From NCBI GenBank assembly GCA_950295325.1, contig OX485803.1:65423554-65487553 (forward strand): a DNA stretch of 64,000 bases, given 5' to 3'. Below are positions 1 through 13,433 of the stretch, in pieces. The notes under the pieces were generated by a model, which was given only the letters and a program-made list of their open reading frames with translations, ran no database searches and was not told the DNA's origin. Every line of letters starts with the position of its first letter. The first letter of the stretch is position 1. The DNA is from Polytrichum commune. Lineage: Eukaryota > Streptophyta > Polytrichopsida > Polytrichales > Polytrichaceae. The position numbers and the translations under genes are program-made.

Positions 1-202
1 GTCCAAGCCAGCAAATTCACAATCACAAGCCAAATGCTAGTCAAGGCCATTGAACCTCACAAGTTGATAATCTGGCCTAACCTCAAAATATCAGAGTTGA
101 AGTCTAAGCCAGCAAATTCACAATCACAAGCCAAATGCTACTCAAGGCCATTGAACCTCACAAGTTGATAACCTGGCCTAACCTCAAAATATCAGAGTTG
201 AA

Positions 203-2929
203 GTCCAAGCCAACAAATTCACAATCACAAGCCAAATGCTACTCAAGGCCATTGAACCTCACAAGTTGATGATCTGGCCTAACCTCAAAAGATCAGATTT
301 GAAGTCTAAGCCAACAAATTCACAATCACAAGCCAAATGCTACTCAAGGCCATTGAACCTCACAAGTTGATAATCTGGCCTAACCTCAAAATATCAGAGT
401 TGAAGTCTAAGCCAGCAAATTCACAATCACAAGCCAAATGCTACTCAAGGCCATTGAACCTCACAAGTTGATAATCTGGCCTAACCTCAAAAGATCAGAG
501 TTGAAGTCTAAGCCAACAAATTCACAATCACAAGCCAAATGCTACTCAAGGCCATTGAACCTCACAAGTTGATAATCTGGCCTAACCTCAAAAGATCAGG
601 GTTAAAGTCCAAGCCAACAAATTCACAATCACAAGCCAAATGCTAGTCAAGGCCATTGAACCTCACAAGTTGATAATCTGGCCTAACCTCAAAATATCAG
701 AGTTGAAGTCTAAGCCAGCAAATTCACAATCACAAGCCAAATGCTACTCAAGGCCATTGAACCTCACAAGTTGATAACCTGGCCTAACCTCAAAATATCA
801 GAGTTGAAGTCCAAGCCAACAAATTCACAATCACAAGCCAAATGCTACTCAAGGCCATTGAACCTCACAAGTTGATGATCTGGCCTAACCTCAAAAGATC
901 AGATTTGAACTCTAAGCCAACAAATTCACAATCACAAGCCAAATGCTACTCAAGGCCATTGAACCTCACAAGTTGATAATCTGGCCTAACCTCAAAATAT
1001 CAGAGTTGAAGTCCAAGCCAGCAAATTCACAATCACAAGCCAAATGCTACTCAAGGCCATTGAACCTCACAAGTTGATAATCTGGCCTAACCTCAAAAGA
1101 TCAGATTTGAAGTCTAAGCCAACAAATTCACAATCACAAGCCAAATGCTACTCAAGGCCATTGAACCTCACAAGTTGATAATCTGGCCTAACCTCAAAAG
1201 ATCAGGGTTAAAGTCCAAGCCAGCAAATTCACAATCACAAGCCAAATGCTAGTCAAGGCCATTGAACCTCACAAGTTGATAATCTGGCCTAACCTCAAAA
1301 TATCAGAGTTGAAGTCTAAGCCAGCAAATTCACAATCACAAGCCAAATGCTACTCAAGGCCATTGAACCTCACAAGTTGATAACCTGGCCTAACCTCAAA
1401 ATATCAGAGTTGAAGTCCAAGCCAACAAATTCACAATCACAAGCCAAATGCTACTCAAGGCCATTGAACCTCACAAGTTGATGATCTGGCCTAACCTCAA
1501 AAGATCAGAGTTGAAGTCCAAGCCAACAAATTCACAATCACAAGCCAAATGCTACTCAAGGCCATTGAACCTCACAAGTTGATAATCTGGCCTAACCTCA
1601 AAATATCAGGGTTAAAGGCCAAGCCAGCAAATTCACAATCACAAGCCAAATGCTAGTGAAGGCCATTGAACCTCACAAGTTGATAATGTGGCCTAACCTC
1701 AAAATATCAGAGTTGAAGTCTAAGCCAGCAAATTCACAATCACAAGCCAAATGCTACTCAAGGCCATTGAACCTCACAAGTTGATAACCTGGCCTAACCT
1801 CAAAATATCAGAGTTGAAGTCCAAGCCAACAAATTCACAATCACAAGCCAAATGCTACTCAAGGCCATTGAACCTCACAAGTTGATGATCTGGCCTAACC
1901 TCAAAAGATCAGATTTGAAGTCTAAGCCAACAAATTCACAATCACAAGCCAAATGCTACTCAAGGCCATTGAACCTCACAAGTTGATAATCTGGCCTAAC
2001 CTCAAAATATCAGAGTTGAAGTCCAAGCCAGCAAATTCACAATCACAAGCCAAATGCTACTCAAGGCCATTGAACCTCACAAGTTGATAATCTGGCCTAA
2101 CCTCAAAAGATCAGATTTGAAGTCTAAGCCAACAAATTCACAATCACAAGCCAAATGCTACTCAAGGCCATTGAACCTCACAAGTTGATAATCTGGCCTA
2201 ACCTGAAAAGATCATATTTGAAGTCTAAGCCAACAAATTCACAATCACAAGCCAAATGCTACTCAAGGCCATTGAACCTCACAAGTTGATAATCTGGCCT
2301 AACCTCAAAAGATCAGAGTTGAAGTCTAAGCCAACAAATTCACAATCACAAGCCAAATGCTACTCAAGGCCATTGAACCTCACAAGTTGATAATCTGGCC
2401 TAACCTCAAAAGATCAGGGTTAAAGTCCAAGCCAGCAAATTCACAATCACAAGCCAAATGCTAGTCAAGGCCATTGAACCTCACAAGTTGATAATCTGGC
2501 CTAACCTCAAAAGATCATATTTGAAGTCTAAGCCAACAAATTCACAATCACAAGCCAAATGCTACTCAAGGCCATTGAACCTCACAAGTTGATAATCTGG
2601 CCTAACCTCAAAAGATCAGAGTTGAAGTCTAAGCCAACAAATTCACAATCACAAGCCAAATGCTACTCAAGGCCATTGAACCTCACAAGTTGATAATCTG
2701 GCCTAACCTCAAAAGATCAGATTTGAAGTCTAAGCCAACAAATTCACAATCACAAGCCAAATGCTACTGAAGGCCATTGAACCTCACAAGTTGATAATCT
2801 GGCCTAACCTGAAAAGATCATATTTGAAGTCTAAGCCAACAAATTCACAATCACAAGCCAAATGCTACTCAAGGCCATTGAACCTCACAAGTTGATAATC
2901 TGGCCTAACCTCAAAAGATCAGAGTTGAA
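203..2929 (+). repeat. 27-monomer block, copy 1 (2,727 bp)
   Basis: Monomers 3-29 match monomers 30-56 one for one by tail class and by pos 4, 11, 40 and 69 states. Rare markers are shared at exactly 2,727 bases (27x101): the gaactcta variant at 910 and 3637, and the unusual ggcc-start, ctagtgaagg, aatgtgg monomer at 1617 and 4344. The match fails at monomers 1-2 versus 28-29 and again at 30 versus 57. The duplicated unit is therefore exactly 27 monomers and the copies abut. I noticed only a few differences between copies (for example pos 42 in monomer 22 versus 49, and pos 11 in 24 versus 51), so the event is recent relative to divergence between neighbouring monomers. Confidence 0.85.
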
Positions 2930-5656
2930 GTCTAAGCCAACAAATTCACAATCACAAGCCAAATGCTACTCAAGGCCATTGAACCTCACAAGTTGATGAT
3001 CTGGCCTAACCTCAAAAGATCAGATTTGAAGTCTAAGCCAACAAATTCACAATCACAAGCCAAATGCTACTCAAGGCCATTGAACCTCACAAGTTGATAA
3101 TCTGGCCTAACCTCAAAATATCAGAGTTGAAGTCTAAGCCAGCAAATTCACAATCACAAGCCAAATGCTACTCAAGGCCATTGAACCTCACAAGTTGATA
3201 ATCTGGCCTAACCTCAAAAGATCAGAGTTGAAGTCTAAGCCAACAAATTCACAATCACAAGCCAAATGCTACTCAAGGCCATTGAACCTCACAAGTTGAT
3301 AATCTGGCCTAACCTCAAAAGATCAGGGTTAAAGTCCAAGCCAACAAATTCACAATCACAAGCCAAATGCTAGTCAAGGCCATTGAACCTCACAAGTTGA
3401 TAATCTGGCCTAACCTCAAAATATCAGAGTTGAAGTCTAAGCCAGCAAATTCACAATCACAAGCCAAATGCTACTCAAGGCCATTGAACCTCACAAGTTG
3501 ATAACCTGGCCTAACCTCAAAATATCAGAGTTGAAGTCCAAGCCAACAAATTCACAATCACAAGCCAAATGCTACTCAAGGCCATTGAACCTCACAAGTT
3601 GATGATCTGGCCTAACCTCAAAAGATCAGATTTGAACTCTAAGCCAACAAATTCACAATCACAAGCCAAATGCTACTCAAGGCCATTGAACCTCACAAGT
3701 TGATAATCTGGCCTAACCTCAAAATATCAGAGTTGAAGTCCAAGCCAGCAAATTCACAATCACAAGCCAAATGCTACTCAAGGCCATTGAACCTCACAAG
3801 TTGATAATCTGGCCTAACCTCAAAAGATCAGATTTGAAGTCTAAGCCAACAAATTCACAATCACAAGCCAAATGCTACTCAAGGCCATTGAACCTCACAA
3901 GTTGATAATCTGGCCTAACCTCAAAAGATCAGGGTTAAAGTCCAAGCCAGCAAATTCACAATCACAAGCCAAATGCTAGTCAAGGCCATTGAACCTCACA
4001 AGTTGATAATCTGGCCTAACCTCAAAATATCAGAGTTGAAGTCTAAGCCAGCAAATTCACAATCACAAGCCAAATGCTACTCAAGGCCATTGAACCTCAC
4101 AAGTTGATAACCTGGCCTAACCTCAAAATATCAGAGTTGAAGTCCAAGCCAACAAATTCACAATCACAAGCCAAATGCTACTCAAGGCCATTGAACCTCA
4201 CAAGTTGATGATCTGGCCTAACCTCAAAAGATCAGAGTTGAAGTCCAAGCCAACAAATTCACAATCACAAGCCAAATGCTACTCAAGGCCATTGAACCTC
4301 ACAAGTTGATAATCTGGCCTAACCTCAAAATATCAGGGTTAAAGGCCAAGCCAGCAAATTCACAATCACAAGCCAAATGCTAGTGAAGGCCATTGAACCT
4401 CACAAGTTGATAATGTGGCCTAACCTCAAAATATCAGAGTTGAAGTCTAAGCCAGCAAATTCACAATCACAAGCCAAATGCTACTCAAGGCCATTGAACC
4501 TCACAAGTTGATAACCTGGCCTAACCTCAAAATATCAGAGTTGAAGTCCAAGCCAACAAATTCACAATCACAAGCCAAATGCTACTCAAGGCCATTGAAC
4601 CTCACAAGTTGATGATCTGGCCTAACCTCAAAAGATCAGATTTGAAGTCTAAGCCAACAAATTCACAATCACAAGCCAAATGCTACTCAAGGCCATTGAA
4701 CCTCACAAGTTGATAATCTGGCCTAACCTCAAAATATCAGAGTTGAAGTCCAAGCCAGCAAATTCACAATCACAAGCCAAATGCTACTCAAGGCCATTGA
4801 ACCTCACAAGTTGATAATCTGGCCTAACCTCAAAAGATCAGATTTGAAGTCTAAGCCAACAAATTCACAATCACAAGCCAAATGCTACTGAAGGCCATTG
4901 AACCTCACAAGTTGATAATCTGGCCTAACCTGAAAAGATCATATTTGAAGTCTAAGCCAACAAATTCACAATCACAAGCCAAATGCTACTCAAGGCCATT
5001 GAACCTCACAAGTTGATAATCTGGCCTAACCTCAAAAGATCAGAGTTGAAGTCTAAGCCAGCAAATTCACAATCACAAGCCAAATGCTACTCAAGGCCAT
5101 TGAACCTCACAAGTTGATAATCTGGCCTAACCTCAAAAGATCAGGGTTAAAGTCCAAGCCAGCAAATTCACAATCACAAGCCAAATGCTAGTCAAGGCCA
5201 TTGAACCTCACAAGTTGATAATCTGGCCTAACCTCAAAAGATCATATTTGAAGTCTAAGCCAACAAATTCACAATCACAAGCCAAATGCTACTCAAGGCC
5301 ATTGAACCTCACAAGTTGATAATCTGGCCTAACCTCAAAAGATCAGAGTTGAAGTCTAAGCCAACAAATTCACAATCACAAGCCAAATGCTACTCAAGGC
5401 CATTGAACCTCACAAGTTGATAATCTGGCCTAACCTCAAAAGATCAGATTTGAAGTCTAAGCCAACAAATTCACAATCACAAGCCAAATGCTACTGAAGG
5501 CCATTGAACCTCACAAGTTGATAATCTGGCCTAACCTGAAAAGATCATATTTGAAGTCTAAGCCAACAAATTCACAATCACAAGCCAAATGCTACTCAAG
5601 GCCATTGAACCTCACAAGTTGATAATCTGGCCTAACCTCAAAAGATCAGAGTTGAA
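2930..5656 (+). repeat. 27-monomer block, copy 2 (2,727 bp)
   Basis: This is the tandem partner of 203-2929 and begins exactly where copy 1 ends. It carries the second gaactcta variant (3637) and the second ggcc-start monomer (4344). Its first monomer (30) has the gatgat/T state of monomer 3, and its last (56) has the G tail of monomer 29. The same sequence also forms the left part of the larger 48-monomer repeat unit, so the 27-monomer duplication probably came first and one copy was then carried along in the larger event. That order is inferred from nesting, not observed. Confidence 0.83.
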
Positions 5657-6868
5657 GTCTAAGCCAACAAATTCACAATCACAAGCCAAATGCTACTCAA
5701 GGCCATTGAACCTCACAAGTTGATAATCTGGCCTAACCTCAAAAGATCAGAGTTGAAGTCTAAGCCAACAAATTCACAATCACAAGCCAAATGCTACTCA
5801 AGGCCATTGAACCTCACAAGTTGATAATCTGGCCTAACCTCAAAAGATCAGGGTTAAAGTCCAAGCCAGCAAATTCACAATCACAAGCCAAATGCTAGTC
5901 AAGGCCATTGAACATCACAAGTTGATAATCTGGCCTAACCTCAAAAGATCATATTTGAAGTCTAAGCCAACAAATTCACAATCACAAGCCAAATGCTACT
6001 CAAGGCCATTGAACCTCACAAGTTGATAATCTGGCCTAACCTCAAAAGATCAGAGTTGAAGTCTAAGCCAACAAATTCACAATCACAAGCCAAATGCTAC
6101 TCAAGGCCATTGAACCTCACAAGTTGATAATCTGGCCTAACCTCAAAAGATCAGATTTGAAGTCTAAGCCAACAAATTCACAATCACAAGCCAAATGCTA
6201 CTGAAGGCCATTGAACCTCACAAGTTGATAATCTGGCCTAACCTGAAAAGATCATATTTGAAGTCTAAGCCAACAAATTCACAATCACAAGCCAAATGCT
6301 ACTCAAGGCCATTGAACCTCACAAGTTGATAATCTGGCCTAACCTCAAAAGATCAGAGTTGAAGTCTAAGCCAACAAATTCACAATCACAAGCCAAATGC
6401 TACTCAAGGCCATTGAACCTCACAAGTTGATAATATGGCGTAACCTCAAAAGATCAAGGTTAAAGTCCAAGCCAGCAAATTCACAATCACAAGCCAAATG
6501 CTAGTCAAGGCCATTGAACCTCACAAGTTGATAATCTGGCCTAACCTCAAAAGATCATATTTGAAGTCTAAGCCAACAAATTCACAATCACCAACCAAAT
6601 GCTACTCAAGGCCATTGAACCTCACAAGTTGATAATCTGGCCTAACCTCAAAATATCAGAGTTGAAGTCCAAGCCAGCAAATTCACAATCACAAGCCAAA
6701 TGCTACTCAAGGCCATTGAACCTCACAAGTTGATAATCTGGCCTAACCTCAAAAGATCAGAGTTGAAGTCCAAGCCAAGAAATTCACAATCACAAGCCAA
6801 ATGCTACTCAAGGCCATTGAACCTCACAAGTTGATGATCTGGCCTAACCTCAAAAGATCAGATTTGAA

Positions 6869-7070
6869 GTCTAAGCCAGCAAATTCACATTCACCAACCA
6901 AATGCTACTCAAGGCCATTGAACCTCACAAGTTGATGATCTGGCCTAACCTCAAAAGATCAGATTTGAAGTCTAAGCCAGCAAATTCACATTCACCAACC
7001 AAATGCTACTCAAGGCCATTGAACCTCACAAGTTGATAATCTGGCCTAACCTCAAAAGATCAGAGTTGAA
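6869..7070 (+). repeat. Single-monomer duplication (monomers 69 and 70)
   Basis: Two adjacent monomers share the same rare combination: gtct with cagc, a-to-t in cacattcacc, and the caccaacc change. The corresponding place in the second 48-monomer copy (about 11717-11817) has only one such monomer. This is either a one-unit gain in copy 1 or a one-unit loss in copy 2. It is the smallest amplification step visible in the window and keeps the exact 101-base register. Confidence 0.8.
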
Positions 7071-7777
7071 GTCCAAGCCAGCAAATTCACAATCACAAGC
7101 CAAATGCTACTCAAGGCCATTGAACCTCACAAGTTGATAATCTGGCCTAACCTCAAAATATCAGAGTTGAAGTCTAAGCCAGCAAATTCACAATCACAAG
7201 CCAAATGCTACTCAAGGCCATTGAACCTCACAAGTTGATGATCTGGCCTAACCTCAAAAGATCAGATTTGAAGTCTAAGCCAACAAATTCACAATCACAA
7301 GCCAAATGCTACTCAAGGCCATTGAACCTCACAAGTTGATAATCTGGCCTAACCTCAAAATATCAGAGTTGAAGTCCAAGCCAGCAAATTCACAATCACA
7401 AGCCAAATGCTACTCAAGGCCATTGAACCTCACAAGTTGATAATCTGGCCTAACCTCAAAAGATCAGATTTGAAGTCTAAGCCAACAAATTCACAATCAC
7501 AAGCCAAATGCTACTCAAGGCCATTGAACCTCACAAGTTGATAATCTGGCCTAACCTCAAAAGATCAGGGTTAAAGTCCAAGCCAGCAAATTCACAATCA
7601 CAAGCCAAATGCTAGTCAAGGCCATTGAACCTCACAAGTTGATAATCTGGCCTAACCTCAAAATATCAGAGTTGAAGTCTAAGCCAGCAAATTCACAATC
7701 ACAAGCCAAATGCTACTCAAGGCCATTGAACCTCACAAGTTGATAACCTGGCCTAACCTCAAAATATCAGAGTTGAA

Positions 7778-10700
7778 GTCCAAGCCAACAAATTCACAAT
7801 CACAAGCCAAATGCTACTCAAGGCCATTGAACCTCACAAGTTGATGATCTGGCCTAACCTCAAAAGATGAGATTTGAAGTCTAAGCCAACAAATTCACAA
7901 TCACAAGCCAAATGCTACTCAAGGCCATTGAACCTCACAAGTTGATAATCTGGCCTAACCTCAAAATATCAGAGTTGAAGTCTAAGCCAGCAAATTCACA
8001 ATCACAAGCCAAATGCTACTCAAGGCCATTGAACCTCACAAGTTGATAATCTGGCCTAACCTCAAAAGATCAGAGTTGAAGTCTAAGCCAACAAATTCAC
8101 AATCACAAGCCAAATGCTACTCAAGGCCATTGAACCTCACAAGTTGATAATCTGGCCTAACCTCAAAAGATCAGGGTTAAAGTCCAAGCCAACAAATTCA
8201 CAATCACAAGCCAAATGCTAGTCAAGGCCATTGAACCTCACAAGTTGATAATCTGGCCTAACCTCAAAATATCAGAGTTGAAGTCTAAGCCAGCAAATTC
8301 ACAATCACAAGCCAAATGCTACTCAAGGCCATTGAACCTCACAAGTTGATAACCTGGCCTAACCTCAAAATATCAGAGTTGAAGTCCAAGCCAACAAATT
8401 CACAATCACAAGCCAAATGCTACTCAAGGCCATTGAACCTCACAAGTTGATGATCTGGCCTAACCTCAAAAGATCAGATTTGAAGTCTAAGCCAACAAAT
8501 TCACAATCACAAGCCAAATGCTACTCAAGGCCATTGAACCTCACAAGTTGATAATCTGGCCTAACCTCAAAATATCAGAGTTGAAGTCCAAGCCAGCAAA
8601 TTCACAATCACAAGCCAAATGCTACTCAAGGCCATTGAACCTCACAAGTTGATAATCTGGCCTAACCTCAAAAGATCAGATTTGAAGTCTAAGCCAACAA
8701 ATTCACAATCACAAGCCAAATGCTACTCAAGGCCATTGAACCTCACAAGTTGATAATCAGGCCTAACCTCAAAAGATCAGGGTTAAAGTCCAAGCCAGCA
8801 AATTCACAATCACAAGCCAAATGCTAGTCAAGGCCATTGAACCTCACAAGTTGATAATCTGGCCTAACCTCAAAATATCAGAGTTGAAGTCTAAGCCAGC
8901 AAATTCACAATCACAAGCCAAATGCTACTCAAGGCCATTGAACCTCACAAGTTGATAACCTGGCCTAACCTCAAAATATCAGAGTTGAAGTCCAAGCCAA
9001 CAAATTCACAATCACAAGCCAAATGCTACTCAAGGCCATTGAACCTCACAAGTTGATGATCTGGCCTAACCTCAAAAGATCAGAGTTGAAGTCTAAGCCA
9101 ACAAATTCACAATCACAAGCCAAATGCTACTCAAGGCCATTGAACCTCACAAGTTGATAATCTGGCCTAACCTCAAAATATCAGGGTTAAAGGCCAAGCC
9201 AGCAAATTCACAATCACAAGCCAAATGCTAGTCAAGGCCATTGAACCTCACAAGTTGATAATGTGGCCTAACCTCAAAATATCAGAGTTGAAGTCTAAGC
9301 CAGCAAATTCACAATCACAAGCCAAATGCTACTCAAGGCCATTGAACCTCACAAGTTGATAACCTGGCCTAACCTCAAAATATCAGAGTTGAAGTCCAAG
9401 CCAACAAATTCACAATCACAAGCCAAATGCTACTCAAGGCCATTGAACCTCACAAGTTGATGATCTGGCCTAACCTCAAAAGATCAGATTTGAAGTCTAA
9501 GCCAACAAATTCACAATCACAAGCCAAATGCTACTCAAGGCCATTGAACCTCACAAGTTGATAATCTGGCCTAACCTCAAAATATCAGAGTTGAAGTCCA
9601 AGCCAGCAAATTCACAATCACAAGCCAAATGCTACTCAAGGCCATTGAACCTCACAAGTTGATAATCTGGCCTAACCTCAAAAGATCAGATTTGAAGTCT
9701 AAGCCAACAAATTCACAATCACAAGCCAAATGCTACTGAAGGCCATTGAACCTCACAAGTTGATAATCTGGCCTAACCTGAAAAGATCATATTTGAAGTC
9801 TAAGCCAACAAATTCACAATCACAAGCCAAATGCTACTCAAGGCCATTGAACCTCACAAGTTGATAATCTGGCCTAACCTCAAAAGATCAGAGTTGAAGT
9901 CTAAGCCAACAAATTCACAATCACAAGCCAAATGCTACTCAAGGCCATTGAACCTCACAAGTTGATAATCTGGCCTAACCTCAAAAGATCAGGGTTAAAG
10001 TCCAAGCCAGCAAATTCACAATCACAAGCCAAATGCTAGTCAAGGCCATTGAACCTCACAAGTTGATAATCTGGCCTAACCTCAAAAGATCATATTTGAA
10101 GTCTAAGCCAACAAATTCACAATCACAAGCCAAATGCTACTCAAGGCCATTGAACCTCACAAGTTGATAATCTGGCCTAACCTCAAAAGATCAGAGTTGA
10201 AGTCTAAGCCAACAAATTCACAATCACAAGCCAAATGCTACTCAAGGCCATTGAACCTCACAAGTTGATAATCTGGCCTAACCTCAAAAGATCATATTTG
10301 AAGTCTAAGCCAACAAATTCACAATCACAAGCCAAATGCTACTGAAGGCCATTGAACCTCACAAGTTGATAATCTGGCCTAACCTGAAAAGATCATATTT
10401 GAAGTCTAAGCCAACAAATTCACAATCACAAGCCAAATGCTACTCAAGGCCATTGAACCTCACAAGTTGATAATCTGGCCTAACCTCAAAAGATCAGAGT
10501 TGAAGTCTAAGCCAACAAATTCACAATCACAAGCCAAATGCTACTCAAGGCCATTGAACCTCACAAGTTGATAATCTGGCCTAACCTCAAAAGATCAGAG
10601 TTGAAGTCTAAGCCAACAAATTCACAATCACAAGCCAAATGCTACTCAAGGCCATTGAACCTCACAAGTTGATAATCTGGCCTAACCTCAAAAGATCAGG

Positions 10701-12726
10701 GTTAAAGTCCAAGCCAGCAAATTCACAATCACAAGCCAAATGCTAGTCAAGGCCATTGAACATCACAAGTTGATAATCTGGCCTAACCTCAAAAGATCAT
10801 ATTTGAAGTCTAAGCCAACAAATTCACAATCACAAGCCAAATGCTACTCAAGGCCATTGAACCTCACAAGTTGATAATCTGGCCTAACCTCAAAAGATCA
10901 GAGTTGAAGTCTAAGCCAACAAATTCACAATCACAAGCCAAATGCTACTCAAGGCCATTGAACCTCACAAGTTGATAATCTGGCCTAACCTCAAAAGATC
11001 AGATTTGAAGTCTAAGCCAACAAATTCACAATCACAAGCCAAATGCTACTGAAGGCCATTGAACCTCACAAGTTGATAATCTGGCCTAACCTGAAAAGAT
11101 CATATTTGAAGTCTAAGCCAACAAATTCACAATCACAAGCCAAATGCTACTCAAGGCCATTGAACCTCACAAGTTGATAATCTGGCCTAACCTCAAAAGA
11201 TCAGAGTTGAAGTCTAAGCCAACAAATTCACAATCACAAGCCAAATGCTACTCAAGGCCATTGAACCTCACAAGTTGATAATATGGCCTAACCTCAAAAG
11301 ATCAGGGTTAAAGTCCAAGCCAGCAAATTCACAATCACAAGCCAAATGCTAGTCAAGGCCATTGAACCTCACAAGTTGATAATCTGGCCTAACCTCAAAA
11401 GATCATATTTGAAGTCTAAGCCAACAAATTCACAATCACCAACCAAATGCTACTCAAGGCCATTGAACCTCACAAGTTGATAATCTGGCCTAACCTCAAA
11501 ATATCAGAGTTGAAGTCCAAGCCAGCAAATTCACAATCACAAGCCAAATGCTACTCAAGGCCATTGAACCTCACAAGTTGATAATCTGGCCTAACCTCAA
11601 AAGATCAGAGTTGAAGTCCAAGCCAACAAATTCACAATCACAAGCCAAATGCTACTCAAGGCCATTGAACCTCACAAGTTGATGATCTGGCCTAACCTCA
11701 AAAGATCAGATTTGAAGTCTAAGCCAGCAAATTCACATTCACCAACCAAATGCTACTCAAGGCCATTGAACCTCACAAGTTGATAATCTGGCCTAACCTC
11801 AAAAGATCAGAGTTGAAGTCCAAGCCAGCAAATTCACAATCACAAGCCAAATGCTACTCAAGGCCATTGAACCTCACAAGTTGATAATCTGGCCTAACCT
11901 CAAAATATCAGAGTTGAAGTCTAAGCCAGCAAATTCACAATCACAAGCCAAATGCTACTCAAGGCCATTGAACCTCACAAGTTGATGATCTGGCCTAACC
12001 TCAAAAGATCAGATTTGAAGTCTAAGCCAACAAATTCACAATCACAAGCCAAATGCTACTCAAGGCCATTGAACCTCACAAGTTGATAATCTGGCCTAAC
12101 CTCAAAATATCAGAGTTGAAGTCCAAGCCAGCAAATTCACAATCACAAGCCAAATGCTACTCAAGGCCATTGAACCTCACAAGTTGATAATCTGGCCTAA
12201 CCTCAAAAGATCAGATTTGAAGTCTAAGCCAACAAATTCACAATCACAAGCCAAATGCTACTGAAGGCCATTGAACCTCACAAGTTGATAATCTGGCCTA
12301 ACCTGAAAAGATCAGATTTGAAGTCTAAGCCAACAAATTCACAATCACAAGCCAAATGCTACTCAAGGCCATTGAACCTCACAAGTTGATAATCTGGCCT
12401 AACCTCAAAAGATCAGAGTTGAAGTCTAAGCCAACAAATTCACAATCACAAGCCAAATGCTACTCAAGGCCATTGAACCTCACAAGTTGATAATCTGGCC
12501 TAACCTCAAAAGATCAGGGTTAAAGTCCAAGCCAGCAAATTCACAATCACAAGCCAAATGCTAGTCAAGGCCATTGAACCTCACAAGTTGATAATCTGGC
12601 CTAACCTCAAAATATCAGAGTTGAAGTCTAAGCCAGCAAATTCACAATCACAAGCCAAATGCTACTCAAGGCCATTGAACCTCACAAGTTGATAACCTGG
12701 CCTAACCTCAAAATATCAGAGTTGAA
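7778..12726 (+). repeat. 48-monomer block, copy 2 (49 monomers here)
   Basis: Monomers 78-126 repeat the order of monomers 30-77. Shared markers are at 9192, 10759, 11439 and 11729. Compared with copy 1 it lacks the duplicated monomer 69 but has additional monomers near 12,122-12,322 (a ctactgaagg monomer with a cctgaaaag tail, followed by a G-tail monomer), so its total length differs by one monomer. Private changes include gatgagattt at 7869. Monomers 127-133 (12727-13433) then restart the same order, so a truncated third copy follows. Confidence 0.75.
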
Positions 12727-13433
12727 GTCCAAGCCAACAAATTCACAATCACAAGCCAAATGCTACTCAAGGCCATTGAACCTCACAAGTTGATGATCTG
12801 GCCTAACCTCAAAAGATCAGATTTGAAGTCTAAGCCAACAAATTCACAATCACAAGCCAAATGCTACTCAAGGCCATTGAACCTCACAAGTTGATAATCT
12901 GGCCTAACCTCAAAATATGAGAGTTGAAGTCTAAGCCAGCAAATTCACAATCACAAGCCAAATGCTACTCAAGGCCATTGAACCTCACAAGTTGATAATC
13001 TGGCCTAACCTCAAAAGATCAGAGTTGAAGTCTAAGCCAACAAATTCACAATCACAAGCCAAATGCTACTCAAGGCCATTGAACCTCACAAGTTGATAAT
13101 CTGGCCTAACCTCAAAAGATCAGGGTTAAAGTCCAAGCCAGCAAATTCACAATCACAAGCCAAATGCTAGTCAAGGCCATTGAACCTCACAAGTTGATAA
13201 TCTGGCCTAACCTCAAAATATCAGAGTTGAAGTCTAAGCCAGCAAATTCACAATCACAAGCCAAATGCTACTCAAGGCCATTGAACCTCACAAGTTGATA
13301 ACCTGGCCTAACCTCAAAATATCAGAGTTGAAGTCCAAGCCAACAAATTCACAATCACAAGCCAAATGCTACTCAAGGCCATTGAACCTCACAAGTTGAT
13401 GACCTGGCCTAACCTCAAAAGATCAGATTTGAA
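12727..13433 (+). repeat. Truncated third copy of the 48-monomer block
   Basis: Monomers 127-133 follow the same class order as monomers 78-84 and 3-9: gatgat/T, caac/K, cagc/G, caac/R, ctag/K, aacct/K, gatga/T. The order is lost at monomer 134. A private c-to-g change gives tatgagag at 12919, and the last monomer has gatgacct. This short stretch marks the right limit of domain A. Confidence 0.65.

Larger units (their letters stand above)
2930..7777 (+). repeat. 48-monomer block, copy 1 (4,848 bp)
   Basis: Monomers 30-77 correspond to monomers 78-126. Rare markers recur at exactly 4,848 bases (48x101): the ggcc-start monomer 4344/9192, the gaacatcac variant 5911/10759, and the linked caccaacc change 6591/11439. 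Copy 1 carries one extra monomer: 6869-6969 and 6970-7070 are adjacent copies sharing the rare cacattcaccaacc change, whereas copy 2 has it once (start of aaattc at 11729). The offset therefore drops from 48 to 47 beyond that point. The block contains its own copy of the 27-monomer unit. Confidence 0.8.
1..13433 (+). repeat. Array domain A: 6-monomer cassette family (R tail / ctag monomers)
   Basis: The barcode of this domain is a loose six-monomer cassette (606 bp): a gtcc monomer with ctag at pos 37-40 and K tail; a gtct/cagc monomer with aacctgg and K tail; a gtcc/caac monomer with gatgatct and T tail; a gtct/caac monomer with K tail; a cagc monomer with G or T tail; and a gtct/caac monomer with R tail (cagggttaaa). 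Monomers 1-6 and 7-12 show it clearly. Monomers 13-16 are a four-copy version and 17-24 an eight-copy version. In this domain an R tail is almost always followed by a ctag monomer, which makes R-ctag the natural unit junction. R tails are frequent here and nearly absent to the right (39.48 kb and 57.97 kb excepted). The domain ends near 13.4 kb, where the cassette order is lost after a gatgacctgg monomer. Confidence 0.85.

Noticed and set aside
7869-12919. The two tga changes (gatgagattt at 7869 and tatgagag at 12919) as a shared marker of the 48-monomer copies
   Set aside because: They lie 50 monomers apart in monomers of different tail class (T versus K), so they are independent mutations at the same site.
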